Below, one piece after another: positions 1 to 13,480 of a stretch of 64,000 nt of DNA. The DNA lies in NCBI RefSeq assembly GCF_901933205.1, contig NC_044573.1, positions 48,017,493-48,081,492 of the forward strand, in the 5' to 3' direction. This stretch comes from Camarhynchus parvulus (lineage: Eukaryota > Chordata > Aves > Passeriformes > Thraupidae). How positions within the stretch are numbered: position 1 is the stretch's first letter; the number at the start of each line of letters is the position of its first letter. Position numbers and translations under genes: made by a program. The notes beneath the pieces are model-generated. The model did no database searches. It was not told where the DNA came from and worked only from the letters and a program-made list of their open reading frames with translations.

Positions 1-3000
1 GGACTTCAGCACACAGAGAATCTGCTGCTGTAGTTTATTTCAGTGATCAGTCACATCTGGTAAAAATAGCAGTACATCCTAGGCTTAACACAGGCCACAG
101 AGAGCCACTCCAAGAAACGTGTGTCACACTGTGCATCCTTTGTGATATCCATTTGTGAAAGCATTTTGATATGGTCCAGCATTGCTAAGAGATTGTTATA
201 CAGAGTACTACACTAAAAATAATGAAATCCTTAAAATTCCAAGAGCTTTAGAACATTTTGAGAGAAAAATAAAACACTTGCTTAACAGATGGAGTGGATA
301 GGACAAACTGGATAGCTACAAAACAATTTAACTGCAAACTTTAAATCTATGGCAAGTGTTGTCAGTGTTTAGAAAGATCTTCAGAGTAAGCAAAGAAATG
401 AAATCAGGTCTAGAGTTTGAGGGATTTTTAAGACTGTGTGAAAATTTTGCACCAACTTTCTGGAACAAACCCCTCTTTACTGAACATATTCTATGCAACT
501 CATAAGAGTATCAATAAAAGTCTTCTTCGTAAGCCTAGCAATTAATGATGTGAACTGGATAAAATGCACTCCCAGCTCCTTCATGTTAATACTTGTGTGC
601 TTGCAGTTAAATATAGATATGAAAATTCAGGGCAACTTGAAAAACATCAAGATGAATCTCTGGTGAGACTTTGCAGGTGCCGGGGTCACTAACACTAGCC
701 AGGTCAGCATGTGGTGATCCAAATCTTTGTTTTTCTAGATAATCACAGGAAATACAGCTATCAGCTGTAATGTTACTGGAGTCAGGAATACTTTTTTTAT
801 TGTACTTATTAAAGACATGTTATACAAACAGAAAATCACACCTCACATAATAGAGGAAAAAAATTATTATTTTTTGATGGCTGTTAAGAGACAAAAAAAT
901 TCATCCCTAAATTATATATATTGCTTATATATATATACACTTATAAAGTAGGCTTACAGATGAACACTGTGGGGAATGAACTGCAGAAGAAAGTGTTTCA
1001 GAAGTTAAAGGTTATAAATTGAGTTGGTGATCAGAATTAATTCATAAGCTAAGGAAAGAACTACCATTTCATGTAATTCTGAGCAATTCATAACTGCAGC
1101 CTTCTGGAAATTCTCCAGTAACAGAGCAATGGGAGAAGATTCCTGCTTGAAAACCTGTTGCAAGACCATGCAGTGACATGTGATTATGAATAATTCACTA
1201 CAAATACCTGCACTGCCTCTTTAGATTAAAACTAATTTAATTTCCCCCCCTCATCACAGTATCCTTGTTGTAAAGATTCAAAGACACTTGATTGCCTTAG
1301 ATCTGCATTCCCACATCTTGTTCCTTCCCGTCATTGCAGTGGCTTGGGTCTCTTGTAGGGATGTTCTGCATTATTAATGCCTGTGGTGTTTCAGCTGCCC
1401 TGTGTGCTGGCAGTGCACTGAGATGGTGGTGTGGGAAGAGCCTGGCTGTGCTGCCAAACAGGACTGACAGAATGGAACATTGCCCTATCTCACTGGAGAC
1501 GGGCACTCCTCGCTGCTGGCATTAGAGATGATTGTTTCTCTTGAATGGCTGCCTGCATTAACACCCTGAGTACACACAAGGCACTTCCCTCCCCCCTTGC
1601 ACCAAATGTGCCATTGGAAAGCAAAAGGATTTTATGACTTTATTTAGAAAATGTCCTAGAGTAGAAGTGCATTCTTTGCTCACAGACAAGTGCTGTAAGT
1701 CATGGGGTCTGAGTGTACTGGACAAGTGCCCCTGCATTTCTCAGCATCCTTGACATACAAAAACTGAGAAGCAGCACTGGGGTTTACTAAGCATATTCAG
1801 CAGCAGAACTAGCCCTGAAGGCCTCCTCCAGTGGCCTTTTTCATAGAGACCCGTAACTCCATCCCCCTCCTCTTCCCTTACACAAAGACAGCTGGCTGAC
1901 TAAGGAGCCACTTCTCTGCATGTTGCAATAAGCAATTCCACACTGTGGTAATGAATTGTTGGGGGTTTTTTCCCCTCTAGATTCCTCTAGTTGTATTTTT
2001 TTCACCCTCCATAACTGGCTTGCTGAAGTTGGGTAGGTGGATTATACCTTGAGACACAGACATAACCTGTTGTGTGCAAGGCTGTCAAAGTCCTGTCAGA
2101 AGCAAACCAACAAGTGTGCAGGCCTTTGTCCTTCTTTCAGGAGAAAAGAAAGGAAAGTAAAAGCAGGGTTTTGGTGTGAGGCTCATATCACCTTTTGCTG
2201 GTAAAAAAAAAAAATTATTACCTAGTCTCTGGGAACACAATCCAATCTTAAGATTCTCTCTCCAGGCTTACTCTGATGGCTGTTTTATTTGTAGTAAGCA
2301 AAGCCCAGCAGAGCACTGCTGCTGACACCAAGACATGCAGGGGCAGCTTTTGTGGTACTTTCACAGTCCAGCAGGTTTCAGACCAGCTACACAGGTGAGA
2401 CAGTTTTGATGCACAGCTGTAACTTGATTTCAAGGAACTGACTTGCTGCACTGATGTTTAGTGTTTAATCACCACCATCTGCTCGGTGCCACCGCAAAAG
2501 CCAGAGCATCCAAACCCACATCAATGACTGATCACCTTTGAGAAAGGAACCTCCCTCATTTACTCTCTGCCTGGGAAGAGGTTCTACAGCTTAAATCTCA
2601 CTGTTGCCTACATCCCATTTACAAAGGTGAGAGAGGGGGATTTTCAACTAGGACTCGTTTTATTAAACTGGTGAAGCCAGGACAAGACTGAGTTTGGACT
2701 TCTTCCACAGTGCCATGGCAGCAACCATGTTCCCATATGGAGCAGAAGCTGGGACCTCTTTCCTGAACACCTCTGACAAATGTAATGTCAAGTAAACAGA
2801 AACTAAAAACAACTCTTAGAAGTTTCATATCCAATGTATCTACTGGCTGAAAGAAATCATACTGCGGTTGGAAATGCAATTGTCTCTAAGTCAGAGAAAT
2901 ATTCAGCAATGTAAGGCATTGTAATAAGAATTAATACAAAACTGTCCATATGAAAAAGTCCATATGAATGTTAATGATAGAAGAAATTACAGGAGAATAA

Positions 3001-6000
3001 GAAAAATAAGTCAAGCTTCAAAATTCAGTAAACCTAGCATCTTTGCTCTAAATGTTCAATTCCCCCGATTTCATTGCCTTGCAACATTATCTCACTTGCA
3101 GCTTGAAATAATTTGCCAATCAATTAAAATATGAAGTGAAGCTATCATGGAAAATGGTTTGGAGTTGAAATGAGAGGCTAAAGCAATTCTAATTTGAGGA
3201 CATATTTTCTAAATACATACCAGTAATTGGAACAAAATTGCCTGAAATTAAGCTTATGTTGGATATTCTTCACAAATTTGACTTGCATTAAGAACAATTA
3301 CCTTTTTTTTATTTTTAATGATAATTATACAACTCTTCTGTAGCTATCATTTCAGTCAAAATAATCTCTACATGAACATTGTTTAAAGAAGAAACATTTA
3401 TAGTTATATTAACCTGTAAATCTAATTTGCAGTCTCTGCTTTAGGGAACCTGGAAGGTAGAGCCTTATCATATGCAAGTGGTAATTTGCATTAACCCTGT
3501 GGGTCATCAGACTCTTTAACACTTCAGTTCACCAGACATGCCAACAACAGTGGCTTGAACAGCCTACCAATTTATATAGCTCCCTCCCCATGGTTGTTGC
3601 CCTTACATACAGCAGTGACTCCTGCAGATTTACTTAAATTAAGTAATTGACAATCAATACAACCTTCAACTTTATCTGGTTTTAAAGGTATTTTCTCACA
3701 ACTCCTTCTGTATAGGCGGTGTCACTAGTTGGGCCAGCCAAAGAGTGACTCCATTTATTGTATACATTCTGTCCTTCCATCAGTAAGAAAATACATAGAA
3801 GAGGGAAGTGACTGACATGCACAGCAGCTCTCTAACAATCCTGTCAGCATCAGCAGAGCTGTCACTGCTGATTTATAAGTATTGGTGCAGTTTCACAGCA
3901 CAGGGTTCCTAGGAAATGGCAAAATGCTGTTCAAAGCAGAGATGAGAACTCTCGACTATCCAACCACGTCATCCTGAAACTAAAAACCAGGAGTAGTGAG
4001 AGTCCTTGCTCTGTAGTCATTGCATAAAAATAGTGGTTCCAAAAGTGGTTCCTGCGCTGGTTCTTTGAATGCAGAGGGAGTGATACCCTTATCCTATTTA
4101 CAAAAGCTTATTGGCAGGGATCATCAGCATCTCGAGGGAGCAGAGTATGTGTAACACATCGGTAGGGAGCCAAATGAACAGTTTCTCCAAGAAGGATATG
4201 ACTCAACTCTGATGCTCACTGAGCAAGCAGGACTTCTATCATAAACACTGCCAATATTTACCAGTCCTATGACTTCTCTTACTAAATAGAGCTAGCACTA
4301 ACCAGACAGTGAAAACAAGAACTTTGCTCCAGACTGTTTCTTCACTTGTATCTGTGAAGATGATATATGTGTATGATGAAACCATATGAAAATCCTGGGA
4401 CATCTAGACAATGTTTGGGCTTTACCAGAAAGTAAAATCACATCTGGCTTCCTGGTGAAGGCACTGTGAACAATACAACAGGAGCACCTGACGACTCCAG
4501 GTAACGTGCAGCTCCTGCTTTTTCTGGTACTTTAATTTGGCTTTGTAACATTTTCTGACCCCTGATAGCAGGACAAAACTATGCTGAAGGGGGTGCATGA
4601 GATTTGCAGACTTCAAAATAATTTTTAAAAATCACATGGGATTCTTGTCTGTACTTAAAATGGTACAAAAACCTCTCTAAAAATTAAAAATGCAATGCAT
4701 TATATATTGAAACACAGATGACTTCTACTGACAGTGTGACTAATTGCCACTCTCTGGCAGTTTTGCACTGCTGAGACAAGGGAATACAAGAGGTGACTTT
4801 CTTCCCACTTTCCTCCCCGAGTTTGCAGAGAAGTAGTACATCTGTCTGTGCAGAGCAAGCACTGTGAAAGCAAGGAGCAGCAGTGCTGGGATCACCTAAT
4901 CAGAATGAGTCTGGCAAGCTGCCCTGCTGAAGGCAGTACTGCTGTCATGGCTAATACTGGCACTGCAGGTCTGGCTGCAGCAGGTCTCTGTTTGAGATCC
5001 TCCTTTGCACAGCCTCTGCTGCACTTTGGCCGCTTGGGGTTTGACTCCTGAGATGTCAGTACCTGCCAGGCTAACGTGTTGGAGCCCTGGATCTCCACTT
5101 TCCACAGACCAGCCCTGCTCTGCCCTGCTGGGTATGGGCCTGGGCACACAGACCTTGTGGCACAACCATCACTGGATGTCCCCAGAGCCATGCTGAGTGC
5201 TGAAGCACCAAGCACTGCCTTGCTCCCAGAAAGGAAGAAGTAAACTCCTTTCAAGCACACAGCTGTCTCCTTGCTGTCTGCTATTGTGTAGAGTACTGGT
5301 CCACATTCATCATTCAGGAATTTCCAGGAATTTCTCATTTTAACCACAAAGCCTGCATGTAATTTTTTGACCAACCTGATTGCAAAATGTAGTATTTCTG
5401 GACTAGAGCATTTTAGGCATCAGCAGGCTCCCAGTTTTAGGCATCTAGGACAAAACACATTGTTCATACACAATAAATAACCAAGAGAAGGTAATGAATG
5501 TTGGCCAAATACAACCTGACAACTCAGCCATTCTTCCTCTTGGTTCTCTGTTAATTAATCAAAAAATTTCTTCTACCCACATTTCATCACATATCTAATA
5601 CAAAATCTAGCATAATATCTATTATACCTATGTGAGAAATCCTTGAATAACGGGTTTTATAAATTAAGAGGCTGACCTAACCTTATCTGCATCTGTCCTA
5701 CAAGAGCATCTCATGTAATGCAGAACAATAATTCCCGCCCTAAATTTTGAACTGGGGAGTTTTTTAAGCCACAGAGAAAATAATTCACAGAAAATGAGAA
5801 GCCTTGCATGCAGTGATACTCCTTTCTAAACCCTATTGCTTTTGAAAAAAACACATCCAAAGTGCATTGGCATCCATTAATCCTGCAGGGCAGCTAGTTG
5901 GAACAGCATGGAACAGCTGGTTAAACCCAGTAGGAGGATCTACTGCTCTGGAAAAGACTGGGTTGGTTTTTTCCCAAGCTCTAGTATGTGCTTCCAGCTC

Positions 6001-7070
6001 TGGAGTGACCAGAAGAGTGTGCTTCAAGTTCTCAGACCAATGGGGTCTGCTGGGCCTCATCTGGTTCCTTGCATGTACTTCTGGCTCCTGAGCTCCTGCA
6101 CAGCATGAAACAGACACAGCAAACAAACTCATCCCAGAGCTTTTGAAAATATTAAACCAGTACATTATTCTGGCTTTACAATAGCTCATCGGATCAGCCT
6201 TTCCCTGTTCAGAACACTTCTGTAACATTTTTGACACATCTGAGGCTTTGCTGGTCTCTACCTAAGGAGGAGTGAAGAAACATTAAAAGGGCCCTGGGAT
6301 GTTTCACATGCCTGTGGATGTGAAAATATTATAATGCAAATATTTTTCTGCAATGTATGTCAGATGTAGTTTACATGATGATAGGGGTGACACGTTTTCT
6401 TGGAGCTTTTTTCAGATTAACTCTGTCATTTTTATTAATCTCTTCACCAACAGAAATATGCAATTTACATTTTATGGACTTCAAGTGAAAAATGAAATGG
6501 TATCTTTTTGTTATACACATGTCATTTGTACCTCCCAGCTAACAAGTTTTACTTGATTAGGCTATATTCAATGAATCTAGATCAGTGGAATTTAGACTTT
6601 TCAAATTAAAATTATAATCCATGAAGGTCTTTATCATCAGTGCTGTCTTTTAACCTCATCTTTAGGAGCATGTTTAAGCAACCCTCAGGAGAATAACAAT
6701 CAAAGATAAAATAAAAGATAATCAAATCCATCACCAATCTTCTCAAAATTAAGGGCCAGCTTTGAGCAGCTGAAGCCACGTTACAGTGAGCATTGCTAGC
6801 TGGGAGCCTTTGGCACACAGGGCACTGCAGGGCCAGCATGGTGGGAAAATCATCTGACATTTGCTGAGAAAGACAGAAAGTTTGCCTTCTCTGAGGTGTG
6901 CTCTAATAGGAGCTTTGAACCGAGATGTGCTTTCCCAGACATCAAAACCAGGATGTTTATCCATCTCTCCTCTGCCTCAGTCACTGCAGGGATTCAGCTT
7001 TACTCTGCAGCTCAGCCAGCAGCTCTCCCTTCCCTCAGAAAACAACAAAGTTGTGCCAGGAGCACACAGG
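1..7070. other. Intergenic, no supported gene
   Basis: Downstream of UTRN. The segment holds only short, frame-shadow ORFs, some AT dinucleotide runs (about 917-941) and GC-richer patches at about 4840-5260 and 5870-6100 with no recognisable protein or repeat similarity. Confidence 0.6.
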
Positions 7071-7379
7071 TATCATGGTTTAGGAATTGTATTCTCCAAT
7101 TCAGTACCTCCACTAGCCCCACTGCTTGTTCCAGTTGGAAGCACAAAAGATCATGGGTTGAGCTAGGACAATGTTCTGGGAACACCAATGAGAAAAGAAA
7201 ATGATCAGTACCAATATTAATAAGAGAAGGAACACCCTTCTCCCTGGAAGCTGCAGTGAGTCCCCTTCCCCTGCCATAGCAATTGGTAAGATCATACAAA
7301 AAAAAATCTGGGTCCTGGCCACACCCCCACAACCAGGTCCTCTCCTGGCTACTGCAAAAAAAATTAACCCTTTGTTACA
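7071..7379 (+). mobile_element. LTR-like segment, possible avian endogenous retrovirus relic
   Basis: It begins TATCATGGTTTAGGAATTGT and contains TTCTCCAATTCAGTACCTCC, GGAAGCACAAAAGATCATGG, CCACACCCCCACAACCAGGT and an end AATTAACCCTTTGTTAC. These blocks resemble, in order, LTRs that I associate with songbird endogenous retroviruses. No internal viral genes, primer-binding site or target duplication could be seen. The orientation is a guess. This is an impression from memory. Confidence 0.35.
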
Positions 7380-9945
7380 AAAAAAAAAATTGTTACAGAA
7401 GAGCAAAGACAGGAGCAGTACTGGAAGCGGAGAAAAGCTGTTGAGATTCAAACAAGCCTTGAGTGAGGGGAGCTGAGCTGAGCCCAGCTGGGATGGCTCA
7501 GCTACTGCCCAGCTGTGCCTGCTGCAGCAGCAATTAGGCTTCACTTTTGCTCTTTCTTTGCTCTGGTTCCTATACAAGAATCCTCTCTAGGGGGTGGGGT
7601 TGATGGTGGTTGTAGGATGGGCCTCTGCCCCACTGTGGGATTGGGGGGGTGATGTCCACGGAGTCTGAAGGACTGGGGAAGACAGAGGGAGCAGCCCAGT
7701 CTGGAATGGGATCAGGAGGGATTCAGTGGCTGTAAGAGAAGCTGTGTCCCTGTGGCAGTGATTCTTCCCTTCACCTTCAAGACAGAGAAAGTAAGTACTG
7801 CCTGCTGCTATGGCCTTTATTCAAAACATTCAAGTCAAAGCTTCTCAGGCTGCAGTAAACTCACATTGTTTGTCACTGTGGCTGTTGGTACTTTGTAGTT
7901 TTAGATGCCAGCACTAATGATTTGCAAGACTCAATATTGCACATGAGGGCTCTGTTTTTGGTAGCTGCCTGATCTCCCACAGGATGAAATAACAAAAGTA
8001 GATGATAAACTGTTGGAGGATCCAGAGATTTTCTGCTGCTGCAGGGCAAAAACTGATTCCTTTCAGGCTCTACTAGCAATAGAGATAGACTAAACAGACT
8101 GTACTCAGATCAAACCATGTTAGATTTATAGCTAGGAGCTGGGATTTGATAACAAATCAAGTGTTTTAGGAATATTTTATTTTTCTCAAAAACATCCAAG
8201 CAGACCCCAATCAAAAACCCTCTGGCTTGAAATAAAGAGGTGATAAGAACTACTCCTCTGAGTCTGACGTTCTTGAAACCAAAGCCACACTGGGAGCACT
8301 CATAGCTGTGAACTTTTAGTGGTGTGAAAGCCAAGAGACTGTCTCTAATTTACAGTACTGTAGCAATCAGGTCTGAACCCTCTTAAAACTCCCATGACAG
8401 TCAAAGAGTGCTGGGTTTTGGCTCCTTTCCATTGTGAATGTGGATATTTGCAGTGCAGGTACTTCAGTGACAGTTCTCAGTTTGCACTGAAGTGGCTGGG
8501 GAGAAACCTTTTCAGTGGACTCTTTTGTGGTTTTGTTATCTTTATTTAAAAGAGCTACAGCTCACAACTGGCAAATCTGGCAATGCCTGAGGCTTAACCT
8601 GATACTGATTTTCCCAATAGCACAGCAGGAGTGCAACTTAAAGAACCTTTTCTTGCAGTTTTTTACTGAGTGGTCTTCCGGGGTTTGGCTTGTTTTTGGA
8701 CAAACGGGGAGAAGAGTAGGAGGAACTCAGGGTTGCTTGTGACTTAAAATGGAACAATTTAATTTACAACACCATTGGAAAGCAACAGCTCTGTGTGCAT
8801 GGTGCTGGTTTTTCCCCCTAGCCATTTCAATCGAATTCATCGTGAGCTGCATCTTGGTTGTAAGCTGGAGGCAGGATGCTCAGACAGAGCCCAGCTGAGC
8901 CTTTGCAAGGGAAGAATTTCTGCTGAATAATTGTCTGATGCTGTGGGGCCCAGGTGAAAAGGAGACCCTCAAACTACGCAGTTTTGTCCAGCTGAGCTGG
9001 GCATTGCACAAGGCTGCTGATGTCCCCAGGCTTTGGTCTGGTACTGCCTTGAGATGACTGCCTCCCTCCTAGGAGTGAGCGTCCATGTGGCAGGGATCTG
9101 GCTTCCTGGAAGAGGAGAACCTGCTTGAGGCAGGTGCTTGACTGAACAGTAATCTTAGTTTCATTCTGCAGTAGCACAGTGTCTGTCAATTTGATAACTG
9201 AAACACAAAACTGACAATGTAGATGTTGGAGTAGGAATTGAGGCTTTTATTCAGATTTTATACTTTCATTATCTTGGTTATAGGGACTTTCTCAAAAACT
9301 GAAAACTTTTTTTTTTTTTTTTGTACTGCCATCTCTCTTATGTAGTCCTGAATCATTTCCATAGGAGTGACTGGGTCCAGGAGCTCTGGCTGCACTGGGA
9401 ATGGCTGAGGGACAAGTGGCTGGAAGAGTGTGCCTCACTGTCACTAGTGGTGAAATACGTGTATGTGACACAGTGAGCCACCAGCTGGGTGGCTGTGCAG
9501 TACAAAGGGAAAAATAAATCTGAATTAAGCTCTCCATGGCAAATACAAATGGATATATGAAAATTATACCAGCAATTTTGTAACTTTGGCAACTGGCATT
9601 CTTGGCTACTGCTTCCTTCCCAACATACACTGATGTTCAGGATCTGCTCTAGTCAAAAGGAAGGCAAAGACTTTCCATGAGTAAAGAGCAAGAAAGATAA
9701 GGGCTGAAAAGCTGTTGTTTCCTGCTCTATGAAGTCAGGAAGGTAAGGTGAAGGAGATTTATTAGAAAGCTGGTGCAGTAATTTAAATAGATGGAGAAAG
9801 GGCTTCCTGCCTCTCTAGGAAGCACTTCATTGACCAACGTGATTTTTTTCATACTTCACTATTTTTAACTGTGTACAAAGGCTTACTTGTAGCATAAAGC
9901 CTTCCAATAGCCTAAACAGAAAAGCTTTTAATCTTAAGACACTTT
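7380..9945. other. Intergenic, no supported gene
   Basis: G-rich sequence at about 7585-7780 and a poly(T) tract at 9307. No gene or recognised repeat was found. Confidence 0.55.
9307..9322. repeat. Poly(T) tract
   Basis: A run of 16 T lies in the intergenic region. No retroposed gene was recognised beside it. Confidence 0.95.
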
Positions 9946-10350
9946 CACAGACTCGTGGAGTGGCTGAGGTTGGACTTCTGGAGGTCATCTTATCCAACAG
10001 CCCCTGCCCACACAAGCAGTGCCACCCAGATCTTGTACAGCTTTTAATATCTCCAGCGATGGAGACATCACAACCTTTTTGGGCAGCCTCTGCCAGCACT
10101 TGGAGACTGTCACAATAAGGAAATTTTTCCTGATGTTCTGAGGGAATTGCCTGTGTTTCAGCTTGTGCCCATCTTTGTGTTGCCACTGAGCATCAGTGAA
10201 AACAACCTGGCTCTGTGCCTTTGGACCCTCCCATCAGTTATTTATATATATTGGTGCCCTTCTTCTCAAGGCTGAACAATTCCAGCCTCTCTCAGCGTTT
10301 CCTTGAAGAAGAGATGCTCCAGTCCTTTAATTATCTTGGTGTTCCTTGGT
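9946..10350 (-). mobile_element. CR1 LINE 3' fragment
   Basis: The + strand is the reverse complement of a CR1 3' end. It shows TGGCTGAGGTTGGACTTCTG, GGTCATCTTATCCAACAGCC, the AAACAGCCTCT-like GGGCAGCCTCTGCCAGCACT, and TCTCAAGGCTGAACAATTCC. It is 5'-truncated. It lies in the intergenic region downstream of UTRN. Confidence 0.9.
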
Positions 10351-13239
10351 AGCACACAGTTAGAAAAGCCACCATGGATGGCAACCCGCACATCTGAGTC
10401 AGTTTATGTGAGACACACAAACTAGGGAACAGCTAATTTATAAAAGGACTAGTAAAGAGAGCTTTAAATCAATGCAGACAAGAAGTGATTGTTTAGTGGA
10501 TGGTAGCAGACTCTTGACTGAAGTGGCATTAATTTTTTCTATGAATGTCTGAAATCTTCATACTTTGCATTTGATGAATTTTGGTTTAGGTTTTGTTTTT
10601 TGAACTAAGTGACTTTTCCCAGAAGTTGTTTCTATTAAAAAAAGAATGCCTGATGGTTGTTGATGTTTAGAGTGATGATTGTTGTGTCATATAAATGTAG
10701 TCTGTATTTATATATGTTAATGGCACAAGGGGCATCATGAAAATGAACTAGAAAAATAGCTAGTAGAAAATTTTGCTAAATTTAGCAAAGTCTTAAATCA
10801 TTATCATTCATTTCTTTAAGTTGCTTGGTTAAGCCCTCATCCAGTTGCTCTCTTTATGATTAAGTGCTTACCCTTGAAATATTCTGTAAATGCTGTGACA
10901 TAGATTGCTAACCCTGGACAGCAGGGTCCATTGTCATTGTGATAAGAATAAAAATCTCTCAGAAAGACAGCGGTCATAATTGCTGTCAAATATCCTTCTG
11001 TGGTTGCAGCCTAAGAAAAATAGTGGAAATATAAAGTTTCTGAGATTAATTCCTTAAGAAAAATCTTTTAAGTGTCACCAGTTTTGGAGAGAACACCAGG
11101 AGTATGAATGCACTACCAATGAGAAGGGCATCATTAACAAGTATAAACACTCACAGAGCTTTGCAAAAGATAGGGCAAGGTGTGTAAAAAGCTGAGGGCT
11201 AAAGCACTCCACAAGCAGGATTAGTATTGCGGTCTTTAGTTTTTTCTGGGTTCAACCCTTTTCTTTTCCTGACATAAACTTGTCTATACTGTGATATGAA
11301 TCTTAAATTCTATATGCTGGCTGCCTTCTGGCAAAGGTAGAGTGTTTGAGAACCACAGTTTTAGAGTCTAGGCCCTACATTGCTGATTAAATAATGTTGT
11401 AAGTATAGTTCTTGGTGTGGGCTTTTTGTATGTTTGGTTGTTTTGGGTTTTTTTTTAATATTTCCATACAAAGGGTTTAAATTGAGAAATTCAGTACCTA
11501 AGAAATTAATTAGGAAGTGCCCTTACAGAAAATCTGCAGTCACAAATGGCAAGTTCTTAGTGCCTAAGCAGCCAGGACCCACAGCTAGACTGTAGGTATG
11601 CTTTTAGAGTCCTTGCAGAAGGCATCTCTGAGAAGTCTGTCCCTCTAATGCCATATCAGTACCATTGAGTTACCTTAAATTCAACTTGATTTTTTTTCTT
11701 GGAGATCCTAGTTTTTTTCTTGTCTGCTGACAACAAGGCAAATTTCTGGCCTAGAATGTATTTAACTACTCACTGGCAATCTAGCTTGAAATTTGGCTTT
11801 TGCTGACACCTTTGCAGAGACATTCATTTTAAATCTGCTTAAGCCTATTGCAAATGTCATAGGGAGACAGTGGGCTGGCAAATCTATTCCTTGGCTCTGT
11901 CTAAAGGTATGTGCAGTGTAATATAGTGCTGGTGAAATACCAGAGGGAAGGAGGGGGGGGTCATCCCAAGGCATGCGCTTGGACTGACACAGAGTGAGTG
12001 TGTTCTGCCCTTTGTGCACTGCAGGAGAGATGAAGTGGAAAGAGCTGCCCATCTACTCCCAAAACATTTTTTAGGGCTTCTTGGGAGAGAGGGATAGCAG
12101 TAAGAAAACATCTAGAAAAACTCATTATTTCAGTGCATATTGAAATGCCTTTCTGTAATTCTAAAATGAGTAGTTTATCAGCTATACTAACATGTATATT
12201 AAATTTGCCTCCACCCTGCCAAATCAAGGTGTTTGAGGAACTGAAAGGGCAATTAATTCCATGATAGTCCCTGTGCTTGCATGTATGGTTTGTGAGAACA
12301 CAGAAGTGTTTTTTACAAGTTCCTGCTCACAGAGACATAAATACTGATTGTATTGACTTTTTTCTATTTGTATTGCAGTAACTTGGGGATAAATTTTTAA
12401 TGCAGATTCAGTTCCTATATGGCACTCTAAATACTAAGCTGAAGGCTAAACATAAATGTTTGCCATCTTCAATCAAGAAACCTCAGTGGTGATGTGGGAA
12501 TAGGTAATTGGCCAAAGTATTTACTGACTTTGATATGAATGCTTGCTTCCCTGGAGCTAAAGCAGGAGATAATAGCCGCAGCCTTCAGTCTCTGCTCTTT
12601 CTCAAGCTCTAAGATAGGAGCACATTTTTAAGGTGATTATTACTTAATTACCGCCATTATGCTGCTAATACCCACCAGATAAACATAGCTTTCCTTTTTG
12701 CCTGCTGCTGAACTAGAATATTAAGTGGCCCCAGGTTGGGGATGGGGAGCCTAAATTGGGATATCCCCATTCTTGCCTTGCTCTTTGGTGGGAAAGACAA
12801 GGCCTTGGAGTGCCTGATCATATGGGAGCCTTCAGGAGCCAGGGGCACCTCTCCTGAGAGGGGAGACTGCCCTTGATAGGGAGGGGTGGGCCCCAGGGAG
12901 ATGCCAAGGCAGATGGTGTGGGAGCCAGCTGTGATTTCTCTTGCTTTCCATTTTATTTTATTTTTCATAAATGTTTATTAAATTTTCACTGGTATAATCC
13001 TGTCCTTTTATATACAGTTGTCTCCAGTGTGTGTATATATATAAAAAAATATAATATACCATATGTTTGTATTTATATAACTGAAATAATGCCATGTTAT
13101 CTTTGGTGTTGCTACTTGAGGCACTTCTTATTGGAAGGGCAGTCCTCAGGACTGATTTTTTTACATCTGCTTCATTACAGTATTAATTGTAGGGGGATAC
13201 AATATAAGAAAATAAAGGTGGTATAGAAAGTAATTTTAC
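10351..13239. other. Intergenic, nothing recognised
   Basis: Unique-looking AT-rich DNA. ORFs here are short, overlapping and without recognisable motifs. Confidence 0.55.
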
Positions 13240-13480
13240 CCCCTAAAGAGCTGCAGCTGGGTTAAAGATAAGGAGCTGGCCTGACTTTAGCAGGCCACAG
13301 CTGTAACCAATCAGAAGAGTGTTATAAAAGAGTGGATTGGTTGGTTGAGGGGGTCCTGGAGTCAGTTGGCCACTGTGAGAAGAAGGAAGAGTCAGTGCCT
13401 AGAGGAGATGACCGCGAGAAACAACAAGGAGGTTCTTGGTTTTAATCGCATCATGTAATTTAACTCCCTGCTAGGTACAT
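13240..13480 (+). promoter_or_regulatory. CCAAT/TATA-bearing block, LTR or promoter-like
   Basis: On the + strand CCAATCAGA (about 13305) is followed within 20 bases by TATAAAAGAG (13324), a spacing typical of compact promoters and retroviral U3 regions. The block is more GC-rich than its surroundings. It includes a self-complementary pair, GCCTGAC/GGCCACAG, around 13280-13300, and a GACCGCGAG CpG pair downstream. No coding frame begins after it. It may be a solo LTR, a promoter for a non-coding transcript, or chance. Confidence 0.3.

Noticed and set aside
4892..5374. 160-codon minus-strand open frame
   Set aside because: No recognisable domain, overlapping open frames on both strands in a GC-richer patch, and no splice or promoter context. 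Likely chance.
5833..6237. 134-codon minus-strand open frame
   Set aside because: No family similarity I can recognise, and long frames on the opposite strand overlap it.
7113..7577. 154-codon minus-strand open frame
   Set aside because: Runs through poly(T)-encoded Phe stretches and the LTR-like segment. Composition is that of non-coding DNA.
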